From Antedon mediterranea (taxonomy: Eukaryota; Echinodermata; Crinoidea; Comatulida; Antedonidae): a stretch of 64,000 bases of DNA. Under the pieces are notes generated by a model. It did no database searches and was not told the origin of the DNA. It saw only the letters and a list, made by a program, of their open reading frames with translations. The DNA lies in assembly GCF_964355755.1 (NCBI RefSeq), contig NC_092678.1:6360922-6424921 (forward strand), read 5' to 3'. A program made the position numbers and the translations under genes. The number at the start of each line of letters is the position of its first letter. Position 1 is the stretch's first letter. Shown one piece after another: positions 11,985-24,215 of this stretch.

Positions 11985-13437
11985 ATTTAATATTACGCGG
12001 AGATAATTTGATTTAATTCCCACCCAGACCCTGTCCTGTTCAATTCTGTGTAGTGGTGTATAGCCCTGTCTGTTGTGTGTGAATCCTGTTGTGTGCCGGT
12101 GGTGGTATTATGTAGAATGTAGGCCTACCTTATTGGCGTTTTATTTGGCAGGTCATACGTGCGAGTTGAGTAGGACCTACGAAGGAGGCCTAGGCTAAGG
12201 ACTAAACAATTAATAAACAAAACAACTTGGCAATACGATTTCATATTTTAACAGTCTCGATCGTACATTCAGCACTGTACGTAGGCCTACTCAATCTTTT
12301 TCATTTTTAAACAAAATGATCATTGGTTGATTCGAAATCCATATTTACATACCGCCCGCCCCATATAGCCAAATACGGTATGATAACCTACGTCATTCTT
12401 ATCGGATGTTTGCGGTCTGCAAATCGATTTCTATACGTGTTTCACAAGTCTGTATTTTCAGACAAAAATCGCGGTCGAAATAAAAACAAATAAATAAAAA
12501 AAAAAAACAATACAGACTTGGGGCAAGTCTACGAAAAGAGTGTGTGAAGATAGCTTGAATTGGATGATTTGTTTTGTATAGAATAGGTACAGTCAACTGT
12601 ACAAAATACTCAACAAGAATGATCCTTGGAAGTTTATACAACAAACATCATTAGGGAATTCACTCATTGTGGAAATCTTTCCTTATTATATGTGAAGGCC
12701 TCTTGGGCTTTGAATTGAATATTGAATTTGATCTCATTTGGCAGGTAGATGTTCCATTTAAGCTGGCAGCATCCTCTCTGGAGACACGGTACAACAGGCT
12801 AGGTCTGGTTGTATTGTCAAAATGAAATCTACTTTTTGTCAAATTTAAACTGAAGTTGACAATTTATTATTGTATCGTTTTAACGATCAATATTTCTATT
12901 TGTTATACAGAGTACAATTCTTTTCTTTTACAATTAATTGCAGATTCTTTAACTTCATCAGCATTCATCTATAGTCTTTAGAAAGAGTTATTATTTTGAT
13001 CTAACAAAGATTGTTGTTACATGGTAACCATAGCAACATATAGTCTTATAATCTTTAAGAATTGAGACAGATTGTATGGGATGATAAAACATTATCTTAA
13101 AAAGTAGATTATGTAAACAGAACAGTGAGACATTCTCACAAAAGCTAACAATCTGTTATGCAATAAATGTATTAAAGGTATTCTAATTAGTCTATAGTAA
13201 TTAGAACATTGCTAACAGAATTGTGCAAATTTTACTTTAGTACTTCGGTATGCAATATTTCTTCTTAATAATAAAGCAAGCAGATTATTACCTTTGCCAA
13301 GGAGGTTATATTTTCACACCTGTATGTTTTTTAAAATAAGATACATTGCCCAATGGATAGAAATCATATTTCATAGAATATGATTCATAAGAATATAGTT
13401 TTCAGGCAAACTTTCCTAGCCCCTACTACCTCCGCTG

Positions 13438-13596
13438 AAGCTCTGTCTACACTATTATATCAAATCTTTTTGACAAAAACAATGTGTGATGTGCCCAAAT
13501 ATGGTAGTGATTTGACAAAATATGGACATAACGACGTAATACCACTGCCATATTTGGACATATCACTGCCATTAGCAGATAGTGTAGATAGAGCTT
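13438..13596. mobile_element. foldback MITE family A copy
   Basis: Left end AAGCTCTGTCTACACTATTA and right end AGATAGTGTAGATAGAGCTT. The interior has diverged, with a GGACATAACGACGTAAT segment between modules. Confidence 0.8.
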
Positions 13597-15796
13597 TATT
13601 TACACTTGTCTTGTGTGTATGCTATTACCATTACTACATTTAGGTTAAAATGTGTAATTGGCAACTGAATGAAAGGTTTTTGGTTGATATTCTGAGATTG
13701 GTTAGTTTCAAGGAATTGGCTCTGACCAATATTCTTATCATTTTATAATGCTCCCATCCTACAGTTTTTTTCCTTTCCATGCAGTTAGTAATTCAATTTG
13801 TATGTAACAATATCCTGGTTTGATCTCCTGGAATTGAAAACAGACAAAAACAACTAAGAGGAGATTCTGTAAATAGACAGTTAATCTAGCATTTCATTAA
13901 CGATTCGTACATTGAACCAGTTTTGAAGAGATTTACAATTACGGTTAATGACTAACGCACACACCCACCCACGGTAAAGATCTGCTAGATTTGTTTTCAT
14001 ATTAAGATTTGCGTATAAAGCATAGCAATTTTCCAGTACATGATTTCACTGACTTTCACCAGGAACTATTTTTTCAATAATGCCTTAATAGTTGTAGAAC
14101 ACCTATGAAACCCTTTAATGAGCATAACCATAATCGTAAAACATATTTATCAATGTTTGTTTGAATTTTCCATTAGGATCCAGGATTAGGTGCGCTAGCA
14201 TTTAATATATTAAAAGTCTAAAAAATATAGTTCATAATTTTATTTTAGCTGACAAAAGGCTAGAGTGTGTTCACCAAGCATTACCCCCTGTATCCTCCCC
14301 TGTTAGCATAGCATTTTTATAAAAGTTAAATTTATCTGACTATATAATAACATTACCTATTGAACGATTATAACAGCAAAATTTAATAGTTTCCATCGAT
14401 ATATTTAATATAAGAAATGCAGTATTAAACATTCTGAATAACAACAGTATTTTGCCATGTGTAGATATGTATATATCGTTTGTTTACAATATTTTCATAG
14501 TCCATAGATTGAGCATTGCTTTCTGATTGGTCAGTAATATGAATATGTTATTGTCTAAAATAGATTTTTATAAATAGGTATCGTAACTAAAAAAATGTAA
14601 TTTATTAGAGTAAAATCTGTAAAAAATGTTAGTGCATTTTAATTTACGGAACACTACTGTACATACATACGGTAATAAAAAAAAAATACTGAAGCCACTA
14701 AAGTATGGCCTGAAAGCTCTGTGGTGCAGAGTATGATTCCTACCTTGATCCCATAGTTTTTTTAGTCATTTGGTAAAAATGTGATTATAATTGATATTTT
14801 TTATCTATCTATCTATCATATTTGATTGAACTTCATGTTATATTTTAAAGAAAAAATAAATAACATTGAAAAAGTTTTTTTCCAAATTCATCTTTCACTT
14901 TGATGTGTAAGGATTCATAGAATCCAATAATTCGTGGGAGGATTTTCCATTAGGCTTGAACAAGCATACTTAATTTCTTTAGGTGCTTGCGATCAATACG
15001 TAACGCAAAATTAATGTCGTTTGAGAATCCATCAGCACTCGTATTCCTTCGTGAAGATTCCAAATTTGCTAATTGCCGAGTGGTTTTTGAGTAATGAGAA
15101 ACTGTCTACAAATTTATCGTTGTCGGTGGTTGAGCGGATAAAATTTCAAAGCAGAGTTTGGCGAAAATATGAATTATAGTAAATGTTTGAAGAGGTATAA
15201 GAATGAGGAGGATAGACTAGAGAAGAAAAGTGTTAGTGGCATATACAAATTATAATATATACAAAAAAAAAAAAAAAAACCAAAGAAAATAAAAATCTAG
15301 GTCAACTAATCCAATACATACGCCCCCAAGCAATAAGATACAAGGCCATCGTGTCGGGTTGCTTACCGTATATTGTACAGAATACGTACGACAATGATAT
15401 CAATGGAATTGTGTCAAAATAAATGCAGAAAAACTATGATTTAATTAACACCTATGTACGACTTTTTATTATTGTGTGCCCATGTTTATTTCAGTTGCTA
15501 TAAGTATGGTTAACTCTGTTCTTTGTTGAAATATACATTATCTGCCTTCGTTTTTATACCTTTCTGGATCATTAAAATTAATGTTATATTAATATATATT
15601 AGCGCTTTGTACTGTACAGAAAATAATTAACATCAAATGTTAGAAATGAAGAAAAACGAAATGTTTTCATGTGTTGAAAAGATCTCAATTGTGTCGCAGT
15701 TTAAATTCACTATTGCTGTAAACATATTCTTGATATGGGCATGACAAAATACAAATATATGTTATTTAAAATTTAAACTGAACAGGAAAATGTTAA

Positions 15797-16174
15797 TTGT
15801 CATGCCCCGAGAAATGTTGCCGTGTTGAACGTTTCACGTCAACCATTACAGTTTATGCGATCAAATCATGTTTTGAAAACCGATGTGTGATATACAGCAT
15901 GTTCTTTGTATACTATACTAATACTTTATTGTTAGTGACAATCCTAACAGTGTTTGTAACGAGTAACACCATCATCAACATTCAAATAGTGTCTTTGATG
16001 TCAACCGTGCAATCATCGCAGCAGATGCTACGTGATTTTTCTCATGCTGTTTTTGACGACGATACAAAGTCACGGTACTGCTTGATGAGAGCGTTGATTA
16101 ACACAATTAGTGAAGATGTGCCGGTAGATAAAATCAGCAAACAACTAGATTGTTATTTTTTTTCTCTAGTTTAA
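15797..16174 (+). CDS. unassigned 125-codon open frame with one hydrophobic segment
   Basis: The longest uninterrupted frame in the window apart from satellite arrays. It opens at TTG right after a stop (15794-15796); the first ATG is 15899. From there the product starts MFFVYYTNTLLLVTILTVFV, a possible signal anchor, then continues with a hydrophilic segment containing FSHAVFDDDTKSRYC. The cysteine-rich stretch ahead (CPEKCCRVERF) would need an upstream exon. No homologue is recognised. It may be an exon of an unidentified membrane protein, or chance. Confidence 0.25.
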   Translation: MSCPEKCCRVERFTSTITVYAIKSCFENRCVIYSMFFVYYTNTLLLVTILTVFVTSNTIINIQIVSLMSTVQSSQQMLRDFSHAVFDDDTKSRYCLMRALINTISEDVPVDKISKQLDCYFFSLV

Positions 16175-16412
16175 AGTTGACCGGTGAATGCATTAGTTTA
16201 TGTAGGACGAAGATCCATATATGCTTTAAGTTAATTATTGTGAGTTAATTATTCATATTATGGATGATAGATTTGTTTTCCATTTCTAATCTTATGCATA
16301 TTTTATAAAGCATGTTGCTAATTTGCTATGTTAATATGTTAATATAATGAACTGGCAGTAAGTGCTGGTGTATTCAGTCAAAGTTTAATTAACAGCTTCT
16401 CCACCTAGTACC

Positions 16413-16585
16413 AGTTGCACCTCTATTAAAGGGACACCCAACAAAGTATACCCTTGATAGAGGCTGGCCTTAAATATATATTCCCTTTAACTAACTCTTT
16501 GATCATATTCAAAACCAGTTGATTTTTAATCAACATTTTTAATCATATTCCCTTTAATAGGTGTGTCTTCTTGGAGTTGTCCCAA
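16413..16585. mobile_element. pogo-like GGGACAC repeat
   Basis: CACCTCTATTAAAGGGACAC at the left and CCTTTAATAGGTGTGTC at the right form an inverted pair. The family is non-coding; its CAGTAGAACCTCTATT-type ends with TA duplications are seen best at 53465. Confidence 0.6.
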
Positions 16586-16656
16586 ATTTTAATATTTTAT
16601 TGCAGATTTGCTCATATAATTGTATAACTGTAGTTTAGTGTAACACACAGGTACTG

Positions 16657-16706
16657 TTATAGCATGGCGAGAAGTCCATGGTTATAGCATGGCGAGAAGT
16701 CCATGG
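16657..16706 (+). repeat. two perfect 25-bp tandem units
   Basis: TTATAGCATGGCGAGAAGTC then CATGG, repeated once at 25-bp spacing (16657, 16682). Confidence 0.85.
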
Positions 16707-17007
16707 TTATAAATAATTTGTTGGTATCTCTAGGTAAACATGTAATTACAATTTGAACAATACAAACATTATACTTACATACTACTACCCTGCAATTAAT
16801 TATATTGGAAAAGTCTAACATTAACAATAATCTATTGATATCTACTGCATATGATAATATTCAAGGAAATTAAAAAATGGAGAAGTATAAACAATAGTCT
16901 ATAAACCTAACAATATTCCCAAGGCATTTTGTTTGTAGAAAATAGTATTCATTTCTGTGTCAACATCAACATTATACAATGAGCCAATTAGTGTGTAATG
17001 AGCTTTG

Positions 17008-17139
17008 TCATTTGCGGTACAAGTCAGCCACCGAGGCCCCAAGGAAAGCCATGGTAATCGCTTTCAACGCCATGTTTCTCACCAGGCCTAGAATGAAATA
17101 TTTCACACCACTGAACATCTGTTCAGACCATGCTTTCAT
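17008..17139 (-). CDS. candidate 43-residue membrane microprotein or terminal exon
   Basis: The minus-strand frame from ATG at 17137-17139 to TGA at 17008-17010 reads MKAWSEQMFSGVKYFILGLV then RNMALKAITMAFLGASVADL and YRK. Codon choice looks coding (GCC, ACC, CTG, GTG in an AT-rich setting). The composition suits a small inner-membrane type protein with one hydrophobic helix. The + strand is also open here (16979-17161), so strand is uncertain. The frame is open further upstream, allowing a spliced exon. I do not recognise a family. Confidence 0.3.
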   Translation of the reverse strand: MKAWSEQMFSGVKYFILGLVRNMALKAITMAFLGASVADLYRK

Positions 17140-17863
17140 CAGCTGGATTGACAGCAACTAATTTTAAGGTACAGATTGATGAATATTTTCATAATAAATA
17201 ATATATTTCATTAGCCTATTCAAAATCTTTGATTGTTGTTAAGCCATGGTTCCGAAAACAATAAATATCTGATTGATTGAACTCTCTGACCTTTTTTGTT
17301 ATTCTTTTCTGTAGGCTAGTTTAGTTTTAGAAACAGGTAGGACAAATTGTTAACCCAAGGGGGGCAAACACTTCCTGTAGATGAATAGCGGCCTTACGGT
17401 GGTAATCTTTAGAATAAGCTAATTGCTCAGTACAAACTGAAGTCAAAAGTTTTGGTATGAATTACATCTTTAAACTAAATGGTGTGTAAACACACCCTTA
17501 TTATAATCATGGACCTATAAGTGATAGGTCCATATATTATAATCAAGCATAAGTTTTGTAGAGTTACCCAACAGTCCAGTGGTTTTGAAATTTCTGTCGA
17601 AATATTTATATCAAAACATTGCTAAATGTTTCAAGAAACATTCCAAAATGTCTGGTTTTCTGGGAACCTGTTTCTGCCAAAAATAATGTTGATATTAAAG
17701 TAGGGAGGAATGGGCAAAAAATTCTTAGGTGAACTTTTATTTCAAACCATGAACCTAAAATTAATTAAAATTATTTTAAATATTTATGTTTATTGCAATG
17801 CAAAGAGTAAAAAATATAACATGACTTATCTTTTTTTTTAAAGTGTATACACATTAGTTAATT

Positions 17864-17900
17864 CAGGGAGATGTAAAATAAATTATTTTACATTTCCCTG
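17864..17900. mobile_element. 37-bp palindrome with the same ends as 11958-11984
   Basis: CAGGGAGATGTAAAATAAAT then TATTTTACATTTCCCTG. The terminal 13 bp match the 11958 palindrome with one change. No target duplication is obvious. Confidence 0.55.
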
Positions 17901-18635
17901 GTCAATCCAGACACGACCAAAAGGCCTTTTGGGTAATAATAATAATAAGTTTATGTATTTTTCTTAGTAGTTCAATATCAATATGAATTTCCATTTTAAG
18001 TAGCAAAAATAACATAATTATACATTTCTTGAACTTTTGGTAGAATCACAATATTTTCAATACCATTATTAAAATACGGTATTTTGAAGATATGAATATA
18101 AAACAGATTTTGGATCATAAGGATCATTTAGTCCAGTTTCAGGAGAACAAACTGTAATATTTAGGCTACTGTTCATTACACTTGATTGTGTGCAGAGCTA
18201 TAACGATGCCATCAGTTTGATTTTAGGATAATATAGGGACCTTCAAACATTATTTACCAATTTCACTGTATTGAAATCTGATATAGCTAAGTACTGCTAA
18301 GTACATAGCCTTGCACAAATATTGATATCAATTGAAAGCTAGCTTTCAGAGATTTCAAAATGTCAGAGGAGATTGCCGAATATTGGATTGCGTACCATAG
18401 TTACGTTGCCATGGACACTGATTGAGGGAATTATAGTATTTCAATTGGATGACTTGAGTGTTGCTTGTTGTAGAATTTCTTCTTTGCTACATTTGACATT
18501 GAGAAACAATACATTCTTGAAGGACATTTGTAGTTTGTTTTGAAATGTAAAGATATTTATAGTAGTAATTTTCTTTTATGATGAGATTTGAGAAAATAAA
18601 TAAATACAAAAACATAATACAGTACTTGCAAGAAC

Positions 18636-19223
18636 TATGTTCACTTTAATTAGATCAGCAAAACAGTTACTTATTAATGATAATAGAGAGGTTTTACAAC
18701 CTTACTAATACGATAACGACAACGGATACGTCACGCACATGTATTCGTTTTTCGTAAGCCAGTAAAAATCTTTTTCGCATGGCAACGAAATATTGAGAGT
18801 GCCGTCCAATATATGACTGCGGTAAATTTGAGCGAAGCGCAGGTACGTGTTGCTTGGTGCTTGGCTGCCTAGGCCTAGCGTAACATCAAAGCGAGTGAAG
18901 ACTTTAAAAACTGCTTTTTATCAAAATTGACCTGGCATTTTAGTAAATTACTTTAGTAAATTACTTTCAATAAAGGTATAATTATATTATAGTCATGAAT
19001 CATTCCTGATTCAAATGCAAAATGTGCAAAACTATACTCGTTTTGTAGTTACGAATAAGACTGGTGATATTCATCAACACGAATACGCTTTACGAATATG
19101 AAATGGGGATCAGCTCAAAAGTTTCACAAATGTGTGACGTATCCGTTTTCGTTATCGTATTCGTAAGGTTGCGAAAACTCCCTATTGAGTAACTGTTTTG
19201 TTGATCCAATTAAAGTGAACATA
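18636..19223. mobile_element. 588-bp element with long inverted terminal repeats
   Basis: The left end TATGTTCACTTTAATTAGAT matches the reverse complement of the right end (..CCAATTAAAGTGAACATA). The match continues inward through CAAAACAGTTACT and, after a short gap, AATACGATAACGA and AACGGATACGTCAC, so each terminal repeat is about 100 bp. No ORF was identified. The element abuts a truncated family A MITE at 19224. Confidence 0.78.
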
Positions 19224-19329
19224 AAGCTCTGTCTACACTATCAAAATGTGACGTGCCCATACATCACTAACATATTTGGGTATATCATTACCATATTTAG
19301 TCACATCATACTTTTTTTTGTCAAATTAG
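19224..19329. mobile_element. foldback MITE family A, right-truncated
   Basis: Starts AAGCTCTGTCTACACTATCA exactly where the long-TIR element 18636-19223 ends. It lacks the right terminus after TTTTTTTTGTCAAATTAGA. Confidence 0.75.
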
Positions 19330-20056
19330 ACATAAATGTATTAATCAAATATCCAGCCGTTACAGGAATATTAATTGTATGATAAATTAATCACAATAAA
19401 TATAATATTAAAAAATATAATGATAAAAATCTACAAACATTAAAAGGTTAGAAATACCTGTACATAAAAAACAACATTGAAAGATTAAGTCAATTTAAAC
19501 TTAAATAATTTTGTTGATTTAAAATGTTTGTAAAAATTAAATTTAATTTGAAGTTGACATATAAGAAAAATATTCATAGTTGTAGGCCTAGTGCTATAAA
19601 TTCTCAAAAATTGTTTTTAAATGAAAAATTAAGAAAATGTGATTTATTCATTTTTAACTTGTGCATGTCGAATAGAAATATCACACAGCCCTTAGGCACC
19701 GACGTTTACCCACGTGTGTACATTATCAAACTTATTCTTAATTGGACCAACTGTTAGCCGTAATAGGTTATTTTATCAGGTCTTCTTGCTTACATGGAAG
19801 ACTCATGCACAACGACTATAAAAAAGAATTTTCCCTATGGCAGAATTTTTTTCTTTTGTAATCGTTGTCTCGTTAAAAAGTAGTTCAATACTTTGGTTGG
19901 TTTATCTTTCAAAATAATCTACATCCGAATTCTTTAGTTCTACTATTGAATAAAAAAAATTGGATTTGATCACAAATTATATAATTATTATTGACAAATT
20001 TTAATCCTGTTCACTAAGCATGTAATTGACTTTCATACAGTTTGCTACCAGATTTA

Positions 20057-20218
20057 AAGCCCTGTTTATACTATCAAACTTTATGTGACAAAAAAATGTG
20101 ATGTGCCCATGTATGGACATGATGATGTCATATCACTACCATATTTGGGCATATCGCTACCATATATGGGCACACTCCACACTTTATCAAACTAGTTTTA
20201 TAGTGTGGACAGAGCTTT
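20057..20218. mobile_element. foldback MITE family A copy
   Basis: Near full-length, with ends AAAGCCCTGTTTATACTATC and TATAGTGTGGACAGAGCTTT. It carries two CTACCATATTTGGGCATATC-like modules. Confidence 0.85.
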
Positions 20219-20233
20219 AAGAACTATGAACAA

Positions 20234-20267
20234 CCATAGAGATATGTTCACTATAATATCTCTATGG
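20234..20267. repeat. perfect 12-bp-arm hairpin
   Basis: CCATAGAGATAT, a 10-base loop, then ATATCTCTATGG. Unrelated to the adjacent MITE terminus at 20218. Confidence 0.75.
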
Positions 20268-21638
20268 AACAACATACCTCTTCCTATACCTATGCAAGCT
20301 ACACCAATTGAAGTTTAAAGTACTTTTGATTATCTTGTGATATTTCCTGTATTACTGATTGACATTTTAATCAGCTGCTATTCAAGTAATCTATTCTATT
20401 CCACTGTTATTATCTGTGTTTTTAATTAGTAATTCTATAATGTGTTGATTATATGCTGGTCGTGATTTAATGTTCTAGTAAAAGTTTATAAGTTTAATAT
20501 GCAGTAGTTTACTAAGATAATGAGTAAGATTTGATGCAACTAAATTAAACTGTTGTACAGGTTTTAAGCGACGCTTTAAACTAAGATACATGACATATAA
20601 AGTTATATGCAGAAGTTTGGAGTATATCGTGGCATTTTAAACTAAGATAACGGCACATAAAAAAGCTAAAGCTATATGCAGAAGGTAGAAGTTTAAGATA
20701 CGGTGGTTGGGAGGGTGTTGTGGACTTGGTAATAGGTAGTGGGGATCATAATTGGATGTGGGTCCAATATATGTATATATCCCTATTTAAATAAAACACT
20801 GAGCGACATAACGTTGTTAAGAGATGTGGCTTAAGACCGTAAGTGATGGTATGATGTCTATTATTACAGGATCCTTTTGACGTTCGTGTTGGAGAGACAA
20901 TGTTTTTACAGAGATGAACTAACAGACTCTGTACCCATATAATATACTAATATGGATTTACATCGTTTGGGAAGTTAATATATTTCCCTATTTGTATTTG
21001 TGTACAGACAGGAAATAAAAATATACTGTTATTCCTTGTTGTATAATTTGTATTAATTATTTACAGTGTTTAGCTAATAGTAATGCACCTGACTGAATGA
21101 TGCAGTCCTATTGTCCTTTTGTACCTGTCCTATGGCCCTATAAATAGACTGACTCTCTTTTCATTTAAACAAACATTTAAATGTTTACCAACTGATTATT
21201 TGAAAGCTTGGGGTTTCATGATTCATCAACAGTCTAACTGCCGGCTGGTTTGTACCTGAACGATTTAAATAGTAGAATTGACTTCACTGTCGGTAGTTTA
21301 AACCTGTCTGTCTGGCTGTTTAACCCACTGTACTGTAGCTCTTCTTGTGTTTGATGATATACTGTAAGTTCAAACAAATCTTAAAGGTGTTTTCACACTT
21401 TGTTTTTCGATTACTCTGGTCTACATCTGGTTTCTACCAAACCAAAGTAACACCAGACTATTGCTTCACTATCTAGCCTATCTACAAGCTGTGAAGTATC
21501 GGCTTGTATGCTTAGTTTACTCTAGGTGGAAGTTTTATCCGGGCCACCATTTTAAAGGTGAGAATAGGCCTTAACCTTGTTTTAATCATTGTTCACACTG
21601 TATAATGTTTTTAACCAAATTTCTTTTTTTCTCTTCAG

Positions 21639-21721
21639 ATTTTCTAGATTAATCAGTGCTACCTATAGTGGATCTTATATTTCCATAGCTGGATAAAATC
21701 TCACTGAGTGGATTTACGAAG
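21639..21721 (+). other. candidate non-coding 5'UTR exon (possibly of the L1-family gene)
   Basis: A strong acceptor (TTTCTTTTTTTCTCTTCAG) and a good donor (ACGAAG|GTAAATTG) bound 83 nt. The segment has stops in all three frames and contains no ATG, which suits a 5'UTR exon. The L1-family first coding exon begins at an acceptor and so needs an upstream exon. Assignment to that gene would imply a ~34-kb intron and is inference. Confidence 0.3.
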
Positions 21722-23599
21722 GTAAATTGATATTTTTGTTTTTGAAATCTAATGTTTTTTTGAGGATTAGTATAGTAACGCAGACTGGTAAAGATATTGT
21801 ACTACTAGTACTATACGGTTATCAATGATACTATATTACTAAATCTGGTAGATTTTTTTTGTGTATACGGGAACGAGAATCATATTTATTCTCAACCAAT
21901 AGCATTGCTCTGTCTGTAGACATGTTTGAATTTATATTATTCATGAGGATTATTAATAAGTGTATGGTATTCAAGATATTATATCCATGTATTATTATGT
22001 TGGATTGACTTAATCTCTGATCAGTCAACCGTAATCCCTGATCACTCAACCATTACGTAATCCATTTTGAATTTTTAATAAGGAGTTTAATACATCAATT
22101 TACAAAACATGTTGCATAATGATACAGGGATTTATTAAAAAAATCTCTCAATATAGTCTACTACTCCTAGTTTATAGCTTCTTATTTTACTGGGCCACAA
22201 TTTGTTATTGATAGCCCGGATTAACATTACACAATCATTTATACAATACCCGATCTAGGTGCAGATTTGTTTGCGCCCATTTTAATGGTAGAGAACTTCC
22301 AATTTGCGACGACTTAGGACCTAGGAAGAATCTACGCCTATTGTTTCGTTGCTTCTTGTCTAGCCTTAGAATTGCCAAACTGAAAAACATTCCAATGTTC
22401 CCGCATTTAACCATGACGTACAGTAGTAACTACTTCCTGGGTCGTAGGTCAGTACAAATTGAAAGGTCCCTCCTACCTACTGTAGAGCCAAATCGAGGAA
22501 TGCTCGTAAAGTCAGTTTAAACTGAAATGCCATGTGCCAAAGGCCATCGCTATATTTTTCCTAATAGCAGTACATACCTATGTGAGAATATGCCATGACA
22601 GATATCTTACAATCTTTGAATTAATCCAACTCATATACCATGGATAGAGGTATAAATCTTATGTTGAAGTGGACATGCTTATGTTTAAATTACTGTATGA
22701 TTAAAGTTTAATCGTTTCCCACTACCCTGTGATTGGTTATTAGGGCCTAGTATGTATTCTTCGACAATGCCATAATATTTCTTTCATTATTTTGTTTTAG
22801 ACAGTTATCATAAAGGGCAATATACTAATCCATTTTCCATAATATTATAAATAAATCCTAACCATCTTGTTTTGTTATGATTATATGGAACATCAGTAGG
22901 TTAATTATTCTTTATCTTCTTTTATTCTAAATATTAATTTTAATTTCAAACTGATTCTAAAATATCATCACCAGTAGTATTACAAATGTATAGTATTTAC
23001 GGTATACATACAGTATTTAGTGTTTTTATGAAAACTATAAAAAAATATAAAAATTAATTTTAAATTAAGTCTTAAATTTAAGTAAATTCTATTGTATCCT
23101 AAATGCTAATTTAAAATACAACTGCATTCTGTAGTTAATTTCTCCATTTTTAATATTGCTGATGATTCACCCTCATTTGTATGCATACTCTATTATATAA
23201 TCAATTTCTCCACCTTTTCTCATTCTAAGATAATTTAATTTGTATAATAATACAGTACAACTGGAATGATAATGACAGTAAATGTCATGCAAGAAGTAAA
23301 CGGAATGAACAAAGCTCTAGGTCAGAAAATATGGAAATTATTATGATTGATTGAAAGTAGATGAACATTTTCCATGGAATCCGGGCGTTGATAGGTAGGA
23401 ATTAAGATACGTGACAAATCGGATTACCGTTTCACTTGACATATTTTCACGAAGTGATAAAATATCTACTAATGCATTATTATAATAAGTGTAACATGAT
23501 AATAGCTTATTAATACTAATACTACCTAAATTTATTCAACACCTAATTAATAATGAGGTCAGATATAGGTCATGTTTTTAATGAAAATATAATTCAACA

Positions 23600-23960
23600 G
23601 AATATTCAATTAACATGCAAATGCAAAAATAAAAAAAATAATTGATAAGCAAATTAAGAGAAGATACTGTAGGATAAGATAAAATATGCAAATTAAAATT
23701 ATATGTATTATTACTATGGGAAAATTGAAAAATTCACATTGAGAAAATTTAGAGAAAATAGACAGATTAACATTATGCAAATTAGGAGAAAAAAATTAAT
23801 GCAAATTAAGAGAAAATAGGCAAATTAAGAGAAAATAGGCAAATTAATAATTTTAAAAAAGCAAAAACTAAGAAAAAATAGACAACTTATGTAAATCAAG
23901 AGAAAACAGTAAAATTTACATAATTATGCAAATCATTAGAAAGTACGAAAATCAATAAAA
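23600..23960 (+). repeat. degenerate minisatellite of ATGCAAATTAAGAGAAAATA type
   Basis: GCAAATTAAGAGAA(A/G)ATA recurs irregularly about eight times with short spacers. Two adjacent copies at ~23800-23840 are perfect (AGGCAAATTAAGAGAAAAT). Confidence 0.7.
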
Positions 23961-24215
23961 AAAAATGTATATCACTGGATAACGACTAAAGGTTTATTCT
24001 GAGTCAGAATGGCATACCATTGAGATTTTATAAATAGGTTTGTAAAGCCATTATCCTGACTTTATGCAAAGCACTTAAGTCAAGAATATGCAATTTATGG
24101 TCATTGTTTCTAGGCTTGTTCTAATGAAAAAGAAATTTATTCAATATTAAACATTTCTTAAAATTAGTAAAGATTATGTAGAATAATTAGTACTGTATTT
24201 GAACCATCATTTTTT

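Larger units (their letters stand above)
8253..15796. other. non-coding stretch dominated by MITEs
   Basis: Holds MITE copies at 8776, 9734, 10535, 11422, 11958 and 13438, an (AGGT)n run at ~9530 and A-runs at 12495 and 15260. A G+C-richer patch at 12000-12400 and an open minus-strand frame at 12660-12842 show no recognisable protein. Confidence 0.5.
17140..21638. other. non-coding stretch with TIR elements
   Basis: Contains elements at 17864, 18636-19223, 19224 and 20057 and the hairpin at 20234. TTTTAAACTAAGATA at ~20573 and ~20635 marks a weak tandem duplication. No assignable gene. Confidence 0.5.
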
